Of a DNA stretch of 64,000 nucleotides, positions 58,025-64,000 are shown piece by piece. The DNA is from Mycobacterium sp. shizuoka-1 (GTDB taxonomy: Bacteria > Actinomycetota > Actinomycetes > Mycobacteriales > Mycobacteriaceae). The position numbers were made by a program, and so were the translations under genes. Location of the stretch: assembly GCF_002723835.1 (NCBI RefSeq), contig NZ_BEWG01000024.1, positions 53,487 to 117,486 on the forward strand. The letters run 5' to 3'. The number at the start of each line of letters is the position of its first letter. Positions within the stretch are counted from its first letter, which is position 1. The notes under the pieces were generated by a model, which had not been told where the DNA came from, did not search any database, and saw nothing but the letters and a program-made list of their open reading frames with translations.

Positions 58025-59436
58025 GTCGTGCTCCCTGGCTTGCCGGGGGACCGCGGAGTTGTCATCGCCTGCAGGTACTTCCACGGCGAGCTGGCGAGCT
58101 CCCCACCCAGGCGGGTGGTGTAGTCAGCCAGGTCGGTCAGGGTCAGGCTGCCCGCAAGCCACTTCTGGGCGACGTCGAAGTAGCCGTTGGTCAGGTCCTG
58201 CGCACATTCCGTCCAGGCGTCGACAGCGGCCGGGACGAAGTGCGTCATCGGCGTTGCCGGCGGAGCGGGTGCGGCCGTCTGCGCGCCGGCCGCCGTGGGA
58301 TCGGCCTGACCCTCGGTGGTCGGGTAGTCGAACGGTGCCGGGCTGGCCGGTGGATTGGCGGCGGCGCCGAGCAGGAAGTCTGCCGACGCAGTGCCGTATC
58401 CGCCGATACATACCAGCCGTGCCTGGGCGAACGCCGAGATGCCTTGGATGTGAACGACTTTTCGGGTGGTGACCCGGACCCCGTTCTCGGCGGGATTACC
58501 CACCGTCGACTTCATGTTGATGAATCCGCGGTCCACCCGCACCTGCCCGTCGCCGGCGGCGAAGTTCGACATGTCGAGGTCGTAATTCATCTGTGCCTCG
58601 ACCGGGCTGACCTGGTAGGGGTAGAACTTCAGCGGTGTGCGCAGCGTCGCGTCACCGATCACCCGGACGGTCTCGAGCACCCGGCGCCAATGGTCCGGAA
58701 GGATCTCCGGCACCTGGCTCTGCATCGCGACGAACAGCTTGTTGTAGTCCTCATCCCAGTTGAACGGATTCACAATGCTTTTCAGCATGTTCAACGAGAT
58801 CGTGGTGGACGTGAACTTGGTGTCGACGATCACCGATCGGTAGCCGTCGACGGTGACCACCGCGGTCTGGCACAGCGGCGCGGACATCGGCTTACCGTCG
58901 CGTATCGGCGAGGCGACCACGGCCGGTCGCACCACGTCGTTGAAATCGGCCGCCCGCACGAACTGAGCTGCGGCCGTCTGCAGCACGTCGTCGCGGGCTG
59001 CCGCGGCCTGGCTGCGCCGATCCGGTGCGGACGACGATTCCCTCGGTGCGATCGCGGCCAGCGAGCCGACGAGCGCGTCGTCGAAGTCGCTACCGGAATC
59101 GCTCAACGCCGGCAACGACGCGGACGCGACCGATCGCAGCCGCTCCGATGCCGAGATGCCGTACAACAGCCGCGCTTTCTGGGCCGGCGTCAACCGTCCG
59201 GTGTCTTGGTCGGCGTCGTAGGAGGCGATTGCCTGCAGGGCGTGTTCGAGGTTCGGCTGCCTGCGCACATCGTCGGGGAAGTACCGGGTCTCGAGTTCGG
59301 TGTACCAGCCGGGGTCGGCGGCCATCAGGCCCGGCAGCAGCTTCTCTGCCGCCGCCGACACGTCGGGATCATCGGCCTCACGGACAGCGCGGTCGATCGC
59401 GCCGAATACTTCAAGGATGTCGCGAACTGATTCCAT
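58021..59436 (-). CDS. Unknown 471-residue protein, first gene of the cyclase operon
   Basis: A protein I do not recognise. The N-terminal 150 residues are helical and acidic. A middle region (about 150-360) has TAVVTVDGYRSVIVDTKFTST, PFNWDEDYNKLFVAMQSQ, TPLKFYPYQVSPVEAQMNYDLDMS and VRVTTRKVVHIQGISAFAQAR, with alternating strands. A Pro/Ala-rich linker (about 370-410) leads to a helical C-terminus (DLTNGYFDVAQKWLAGSLTLTDL) resembling a granule-binding phasin-type segment. No signal peptide or membrane span is seen. Its start overlaps nothing upstream and it leads a leftward operon of four genes. Confidence 0.75.
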   Translation of the reverse strand: MESVRDILEVFGAIDRAVREADDPDVSAAAEKLLPGLMAADPGWYTELETRYFPDDVRRQPNLEHALQAIASYDADQDTGRLTPAQKARLLYGISASERLRSVASASLPALSDSGSDFDDALVGSLAAIAPRESSSAPDRRSQAAAARDDVLQTAAAQFVRAADFNDVVRPAVVASPIRDGKPMSAPLCQTAVVTVDGYRSVIVDTKFTSTTISLNMLKSIVNPFNWDEDYNKLFVAMQSQVPEILPDHWRRVLETVRVIGDATLRTPLKFYPYQVSPVEAQMNYDLDMSNFAAGDGQVRVDRGFINMKSTVGNPAENGVRVTTRKVVHIQGISAFAQARLVCIGGYGTASADFLLGAAANPPASPAPFDYPTTEGQADPTAAGAQTAAPAPPATPMTHFVPAAVDAWTECAQDLTNGYFDVAQKWLAGSLTLTDLADYTTRLGGELASSPWKYLQAMTTPRSPGKPGSTT

Positions 59437-59518
59437 TGGCCGCCCCCAACCATGTTTGCGCAGCTAGCATAACGTGATTGCGCGTCAATAAGCGAGAGAT
59501 TTTTGACGGGGGGCGTCA

Positions 59519-60202
59519 GTGGACGGCGGCAACAACGGGGAGATCCATGATGTGCCATGGGCGTCGATCTTCGATCCAGCGGCCAACGTACGTGCTTTGA
59601 CTGCCGTTCAGGCAGAAGGCTTTCGAGCCGCCAGCGAACTCGTCGACCGGTTCGTGCACATGGTCGCCAGCCGACCGGACGGCAGCCCGGCGGCGACCCG
59701 GCCGGCGGCAGGGCTCTCGGCCGAGCAACGCGCGGATCTCCTGGGTGCCACCGATGTAGAACCGCTGATCAGGTCATGGTGGGCGATGGCCGGCCAGTTC
59801 CTCATGGGCGGGGCGCCGCAAACCTCGCCGGCGTCGGAGACCATCTCGCCCTCGCTGGACTTCACCGGCTCGGCGGCCAACGGCCGGCTGCAGTTCGAGG
59901 GCGCGCCGGGCGAGACAGCAACGGCGGAGGTGTGGCTGCACAACGCCGCCGATCACGACCTGGGCCGGATTCGCCTGCGGTGCAGCGAGTTGATGGCCGA
60001 CGACGGATCGGTGATCAAAACCGCGGCAATTCGGCTGGAACCGAAGGTCGTGCCGGTGCCGGGCCGGTCCAGTCGCGGTGTCGGTCTGACGGTCACCGTC
60101 GCTGAAAAGGCCAAGCCCGGCCTCTACCGCGGCACGGTGCTGGTGCAAGGGCGACCGCAGCTGTGGCTGCCGGTCGCGCTGACCGTCCGCCCCGCCGCAT
60201 GA
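59519..60202 (+). CDS. Unknown protein: helical N-terminus plus beta-sandwich C-terminus (second type)
   Basis: A 227-residue protein. The N-terminal ~95 residues are helical (AVQAEGFRAASELVDRFVHMV; LIRSWWAMAGQFLMGGA), and the C-terminal ~105 have beta strands with GETATAEVWLHNAAD, GRSSRGVGLTVTV and GLYRGTVLVQGRPQLWLPVAL, an Ig-like sandwich. It parallels the 172-residue protein across the divergent promoter. GTG 59519 is preceded by a G-run. Its TGA overlaps the polyprenyl synthase ATG, so the two are coupled. Function unknown. Confidence 0.75.
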   Translation: MDGGNNGEIHDVPWASIFDPAANVRALTAVQAEGFRAASELVDRFVHMVASRPDGSPAATRPAAGLSAEQRADLLGATDVEPLIRSWWAMAGQFLMGGAPQTSPASETISPSLDFTGSAANGRLQFEGAPGETATAEVWLHNAADHDLGRIRLRCSELMADDGSVIKTAAIRLEPKVVPVPGRSSRGVGLTVTVAEKAKPGLYRGTVLVQGRPQLWLPVALTVRPAA

Positions 60203-61251
60203 CCAGCATCGCCGACCGCTCGGATCTGATCGAGGCCGTCGAAACCAAGCTTCGCGACGTCGGCAGGACGGTCCGGCGCGCGATGCTGGACGCGATGCCC
60301 GACGGCGAACCGGTGCAGTGGCTGTACGGACCGATGCGCGAGTATCCCTCGCGGGTCGGCAAGGCGCTGCGCCCCGCGCTGTGCCTGTCCGCCGGCCGGG
60401 CATTCGGCGCCGACCAGAAGGACTTGATCGGCATCGCGGTGGCAATCGAGTTGCTGCACAACGCATTCCTGGTCCACGACGACATCGCCGACGGCAGCGA
60501 GATGCGCCGCGGCCGGCCCACCCTGACCGCTCGGCACGGTCTGGCGGCCGCGCTCAACGCCGGTGACGGCCTGGCCATCGTCGCCAGCCAGGTGCTGCGC
60601 CGGGCCACCCGGCGGCTGGATCGCGACATCGCCGACCTGGTGATGGAGGAGTTCGACATCATGGCGATGCGCACCCTGGAGGGCCAGGCCACCGAGTTGG
60701 GCTGGCAACTCGATTGTGTCGAGGATCTGCGCCCGGCGGACTACCTCGATCTGATCATGCACAAAACCTGTTGGTACACCACGATCTACCCGCTGCGGGT
60801 CGGCGCCATCGTGGGTTCCGGTGGCACCGCCGACCTGTCGCAGATGATCCGGTTCGGCTTCCACTTCGGCGCCGCCTTCCAGATCCGGGACGATCTGTTG
60901 AATCTGGTCGGCGACGAACGTGCCTACGGCAAGGAGATCCTCGGCGACATCTACGAGGGCAAGCGCACGCTGACCCTGGTGCATCTGATGGCCAGCGCCC
61001 GCGGCGCCGATCGGGACGTGGTCCGAGATTATCTGCGGCGCAGCCGCGCCGAGCGTTCCGACGAACTGGTCGAGACCATCCGCTCGCTGATGGACCGCTA
61101 CGGCAGCATCGAGTTCACCAGCGAATACGCCGAAGGCATCCTCCTGGTTGCCGAGGAGTACTTCGAGCAGGCCTTCCGCGACGCGCAGCAGGGACCGGAC
61201 TTGGACTTCCTGCGATCGCTCGTGCCGTACGTGTGGGCGCGTTCCCGATAG
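60199..61251 (+). CDS. Polyprenyl diphosphate synthase (isoprenyl synthase family)
   Basis: A 350-residue head-to-tail isoprenyl diphosphate synthase. The first Asp-rich motif is HDDIADGSEMRRG (Asp94, 95, 98). The second, RDDLLNLVGDE, has Asn at 235 where most have Asp. GKALRPALCLSAG is the substrate-binding Lys/Arg region. Phe90, four residues before the first motif, suggests a short product (FPP to GGPP), an inference only. ATG 60199 overlaps the preceding gene. It is not adjacent to idi or dxs genes. Confidence 0.93.
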   Translation: MTSIADRSDLIEAVETKLRDVGRTVRRAMLDAMPDGEPVQWLYGPMREYPSRVGKALRPALCLSAGRAFGADQKDLIGIAVAIELLHNAFLVHDDIADGSEMRRGRPTLTARHGLAAALNAGDGLAIVASQVLRRATRRLDRDIADLVMEEFDIMAMRTLEGQATELGWQLDCVEDLRPADYLDLIMHKTCWYTTIYPLRVGAIVGSGGTADLSQMIRFGFHFGAAFQIRDDLLNLVGDERAYGKEILGDIYEGKRTLTLVHLMASARGADRDVVRDYLRRSRAERSDELVETIRSLMDRYGSIEFTSEYAEGILLVAEEYFEQAFRDAQQGPDLDFLRSLVPYVWARSR

Positions 61252-61323
61252 CCGTGCCGCCCGGTCAGCGACAGCTGTTGATGACCGGAATCGAGACGCA
61301 GGCAGCTGTTCTAGCGTCACTGG

Positions 61324-62673
61324 ATGACAGCGCGGCCGCCCCTTCGGGCGCAATGGAGTGCGGACCGTTTCCTGCTGCGCCGACTGGACTACGCGGTCTC
61401 GGGCCGGTCGATGCCGCTTCGCCGCGACCCACTTCGCGCCAGGAAGTCCGCGCTGCTGGCCGGCTGCGTCGTGGCGGCCGCGATGGCGGTACTGGACACC
61501 GCGCTCGGTTCGTCCGGGCCGGGCGCGCTCCCCGCCGACGCGGACTTGGTGATGTCCCGGCAGTCCGGCGCGCTGTTCGTCCGCGTCGACGACCGGCTGC
61601 GGGCGGTGGCGAACCTGACCTCGGCCCGTCTCATCCTGGGCTCGCCGGCCACACCTCGCCTGGTCGACGACACAGCGCTGGCAGGCGTGCCCGACGGTCC
61701 TGTTCTGGGCATTCCCGGGGCGCCGCACGCGCTCGGGGTGGTGACCGCGGCTGCCGGCGTGCACTGGGCGGTCTGTGACGACGCCGCCGGGAACACCACC
61801 GTGGCGGTCGGGGGTGACGGGGTCCCCGGCACGCTCGGCCCGCGGGCGGCCGTCGTCGCCGCCGTCTCGCACGGCGATGGGGCCCGCTATCTGCTCTATG
61901 ACGGCACCCGCGCGCTGATCGACCTCGGCGACCCGGCCACGACCCGTGCGCTGCGCCTGGGCGATGTCGCGGTCCGGTCGGTGTCGCCGACCGTGCTCAA
62001 CACCATCGCCGAGGTGCCGGCGATCACGCCGCCGCGGATCCCGGAACGGGGGCACCCCTCGGCGGTCACCGGCTTGACAGTCGGGACCGTCGTCCGGGTG
62101 AGCAGGGCCGATTCGCGGGAGTACTACGTGGTCCTCGGCGGCGGCCTCCAGCGGGTCGGGCAGTTGACGGTCGATCTCGTCCGGTTCGCCGACTCGGCCG
62201 CTCCCGCCGAGATTCTCGAGGTGCCGCCCGAGGTGATCGCCCGCAGCCCACTCGTCGACGTGTTGCCGGTGGCGACGTTCCCCGACGAGCCGCCCGCGCT
62301 GGTGGATGTTGACGGTGACCTCTGCGCCACCTGGCAGTCCGGTCGCATCGACATCGCCGTCGGCGCACCGTCCCCGGCCGGACCAGGCTTGGTCACGCTC
62401 GCGGGCGCGGACGGCGACGGACCCGGCGTGGACATGGTGCGGTTGAACCCCGGCCGCAGTCTGGACGTCAGCGACCCGACAGGAGCGGGTCGTTACCTCG
62501 TCACAAGCGCGGGAGTGCGTTTCCCCGTTGATGATTCGGCGGCCTCCGCGCTGGGTGCAACCGGCACTCCGGCGGTGGGACCATGGCCGATCGTCAGCGC
62601 GCTGCCCGCCGGGCCCGAGCTGTCGCGTGCCGCGGCGCTAGTCGGGCGCGATGTCGTCGGTCCTGCGCCGTAG
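61324..62673 (+). CDS. eccB4: ESX-4 type VII secretion component EccB4
   Basis: Membrane component of the ESX-4 core complex. The 449-residue protein has the short N-terminal cytoplasmic part with FLLRRLDYAVSGR, one transmembrane segment (ALLAGCVVAAAMAVL, about 42-60), and the long periplasmic repeat domain typical of EccB (LVMSRQSGALFVRVDDRLRAVANLTSARLILG). EccB proteins are usually about 470-500 residues. It follows the isoprenoid cluster with 72 bp, and its end overlaps mycP4 tail-to-tail by 36 bases. Position matches Rv3450c. Confidence 0.95.
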   Translation: MTARPPLRAQWSADRFLLRRLDYAVSGRSMPLRRDPLRARKSALLAGCVVAAAMAVLDTALGSSGPGALPADADLVMSRQSGALFVRVDDRLRAVANLTSARLILGSPATPRLVDDTALAGVPDGPVLGIPGAPHALGVVTAAAGVHWAVCDDAAGNTTVAVGGDGVPGTLGPRAAVVAAVSHGDGARYLLYDGTRALIDLGDPATTRALRLGDVAVRSVSPTVLNTIAEVPAITPPRIPERGHPSAVTGLTVGTVVRVSRADSREYYVVLGGGLQRVGQLTVDLVRFADSAAPAEILEVPPEVIARSPLVDVLPVATFPDEPPALVDVDGDLCATWQSGRIDIAVGAPSPAGPGLVTLAGADGDGPGVDMVRLNPGRSLDVSDPTGAGRYLVTSAGVRFPVDDSAASALGATGTPAVGPWPIVSALPAGPELSRAAALVGRDVVGPAP

Positions 62674-63957
62674 CCGCACCGAGGCCGCGGCGATCAGCCC
62701 GGCCAGGCACAGCGCCGCGCCGGTTCCCGCGATCGCATAGGGCGGACGTGGACTCGGCCCAGCGGCAACCGGCGTAGCCGGCGGCCGGGGCCTGGGCGCG
62801 GAAGGCAGTGCGGTCTGGTCGCTCAAGGCGGCCAGTGGGTCGACGATCCCGCTGCCGATCGCCGCGTTCCAGCCCCCGGGTGGGTGGTGCGCGGTGGTCT
62901 CGATCCGGGCCATCACCTGCCGTGCGCGCAGCCGGGGGAACCGGGCCCGTACCAGCGCCGCCAGTCCGCTGACCAGAGGCGCGGCATAGCTCGTGCCCGA
63001 CATCGAGGCAGCTCCGGTGCCCGTCGGCATCGCGGCGATCACGCCGGCGCCGTCGGGATCCAGGGACACGACATGTTCACCGGACGCGGCGACGTCCACC
63101 CACGGACCGTTCAGACTGAAGCTCGACGCAGCGCCGGCCGGGTCCACCGAGGCCACGGTCACGACATAGTCGTCGTACCAGGCCGGGCTCGCGATCACCC
63201 GAGGTTGGGCGGCGGTGTTCTGACTCGGGCACTGGCCGTCGCCGCCGACGTTGCCCGCCGCGGCCACCACCACGGCGTCCTTGACGTCCACCGCGTACGA
63301 CAGCGCGGCCCCGAGCGCCCGGTCGTCGATCATTTCCTCGGTGCAGGCCACCGAAGAGATGTTGATCACCGACGCGCCCATGTCGGCGGCGGTCCGAACG
63401 GCCATCGCCAGAGTGTTGACGTCGCCGACCCCGCGCCCCGACTGATCGGCTGCCGGACCGAACCTGTTGCTGGACTGTCGGATTGCGATCAGCGTGACCG
63501 CCGGGGCGATCCCGGTGAACCCGGTCGGATCGGCCGGATCGGTGACCGCCGCGATGATCCCGGCGACGACGGTCCCGTGCCCGTCGCAGTCCTGGCGGCC
63601 GTCGCCGGCGGAGACATAGTCCCCGCCGGCAACGACATCGGACAGCCGGCGGTGCGGTGCGATGCCGGTGTCGATCACCGCCACCCGTTGTCCCGCACCG
63701 CGACTCAGGCGCCAGATCGCCGTCAGGTCGACACCACTCAGCTGCGTCGCCGACACGTCGGTACCGTCGACGGGTGGCGGGACCACGCACGCCTCCCGCT
63801 GTGCGGTCGGCTGCGGTGGCGCCGCAGGTACGGGCGGTGGCAAGAACGCGTTGTCCACCGCCGGCGGGACGACCGCATAGGCGGGTGGTGCACAGTGTGG
63901 CGATACCAGCAGCGCCGCCGCACCGGCTGCCGCTACCCGCAGGCGACGGTTCGTCAC
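62638..63957 (-). CDS. mycP4: ESX-4 mycosin protease MycP4
   Basis: A membrane-anchored subtilisin-like protease of the type VII system. The 439-residue protein has a signal peptide (LRVAAAGAAALLVSPHCAPPAYA) and the catalytic residues Asp (VAVIDTGIAPH), His (CDGHGTVVAGI) and Ser (SMSGTSYAAPLVSG). A C-terminal transmembrane segment (TGAALCLAGLIAAASVRL) anchors it. The start GTG 63957 overlaps the eccD4 stop in GTGA. It converges on eccB4, as in M. tuberculosis Rv3449-Rv3450c. Confidence 0.96.
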   Translation of the reverse strand: MTNRRLRVAAAGAAALLVSPHCAPPAYAVVPPAVDNAFLPPPVPAAPPQPTAQREACVVPPPVDGTDVSATQLSGVDLTAIWRLSRGAGQRVAVIDTGIAPHRRLSDVVAGGDYVSAGDGRQDCDGHGTVVAGIIAAVTDPADPTGFTGIAPAVTLIAIRQSSNRFGPAADQSGRGVGDVNTLAMAVRTAADMGASVINISSVACTEEMIDDRALGAALSYAVDVKDAVVVAAAGNVGGDGQCPSQNTAAQPRVIASPAWYDDYVVTVASVDPAGAASSFSLNGPWVDVAASGEHVVSLDPDGAGVIAAMPTGTGAASMSGTSYAAPLVSGLAALVRARFPRLRARQVMARIETTAHHPPGGWNAAIGSGIVDPLAALSDQTALPSAPRPRPPATPVAAGPSPRPPYAIAGTGAALCLAGLIAAASVRLRRRTDDIAPD

Positions 63958-64000
63958 GCCAGTCCGATCACGGGCAGCGTGGTGAACGCTCCGGCGGCCG
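63954..64000 (-). CDS. eccD4: C-terminal end of EccD4 (partial)
   Basis: Only the last 14 codons are visible, ending GAFTTLPVIGLA before TGA (63956-63954). The hydrophobic end is consistent with the last membrane span of EccD. The name rests mainly on position: in ESX-4, eccD4 directly precedes mycP4, and the stop overlaps the mycP4 start. Confidence 0.7.
   Translation of the reverse strand, partial: AAGAFTTLPVIGLA

Noticed and set aside
58021..59436. The 471-residue protein as a family 2B encapsulin shell next to a polyprenyl synthase
   Set aside because: The neighbour fits that idea, but I see no cyclic-nucleotide-binding domain and no shell-protein motif, so it is not supported.

Overview
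This window comes from a nontuberculous mycobacterium, most likely a fast-growing Mycolicibacterium. The DNA is GC-rich throughout. The gene order of the first 20.8 kb matches the M. tuberculosis block Rv1014c-Rv1026 (pth, rplY, lpqT, prs, glmU, tetR, mfd, mazG, lpqU, eno, divIC-like, DUF501, ppx). The order after 35.5 kb matches Rv3464-Rv3448 (rmlB, LLM oxidoreductase, infA-rpmJ-rpsM-rpsK-rpsD-rpoA-rplQ-truA, cutinases, ESX-4) read in the opposite direction. Assignments are from reading the sequence and remembered family features; no database was searched.

Region by region. 0-6.6 kb: leftward housekeeping genes for translation (pth, rplY), nucleotide precursors (prs) and wall precursors (glmU), with an SDR, arsC-like gene and lpqT between them. 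6.6-6.85 kb: tRNA-Gln(UUG) and three perfect-period 36-bp tandem repeats. 6.85-13 kb: TetR regulator, GAF protein, Mfd repair helicase and MazG. 12.9-16.45 kb: an efeUOB iron-uptake operon with two adjacent IdeR-like boxes in front. 16.5-20.8 kb: lpqU, eno, a divisome-type gene, DUF501 and ppx. 20.8-26.3 kb: accessory genes, including a DUF4383 membrane protein, an unusual 36-residue Cys/His-rich peptide resembling a metallothionein, an alcohol dehydrogenase, a cytochrome P450, a divergent two-component pair and a P450-type ferredoxin. 26.4-34.6 kb: one co-directional kdpFABCDE potassium operon preceded by a 27-codon membrane peptide overlapping kdpF. 34.8-35.5 kb: a PLP-decarboxylase-like barrel that appears to have lost its lysine, at the junction of the two conserved blocks.

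35.5-41.6 kb: rmlB, two tandem F420-type LLM oxidoreductases and a two-gene signalling module. The module pairs a histidine kinase carrying a Cys-rich cyclic-nucleotide-binding-type sensor with a receiver domain fused to a glutaredoxin-like and a thioredoxin-reductase-like domain whose CxxC is absent. 41.8-46.5 kb: the ribosomal protein/RNA polymerase alpha operon and truA, with strong hairpins before rpsM and between rpsD and rpoA. 46.5-49.3 kb: four tandem secreted cutinases of two types. 49.4-52.3 kb: a DMT transporter, a CGNR regulator with a phased GTCATGA array, and a saccharopine-dehydrogenase-like protein.

52.3-61.3 kb is the most unusual block. A leftward four-gene operon holds a 471-residue unknown, a 172-residue helical plus beta-sandwich protein, an adenylate-cyclase/AAA-ATPase/TPR protein and a phytoene-desaturase-like FAD enzyme. 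It faces a rightward pair, a second helical plus beta-sandwich protein and a polyprenyl diphosphate synthase. Together they look like a cyclase-linked isoprenoid-lipid system inserted next to ESX-4. The window ends in ESX-4 itself (eccB4, mycP4 and the last codons of eccD4).
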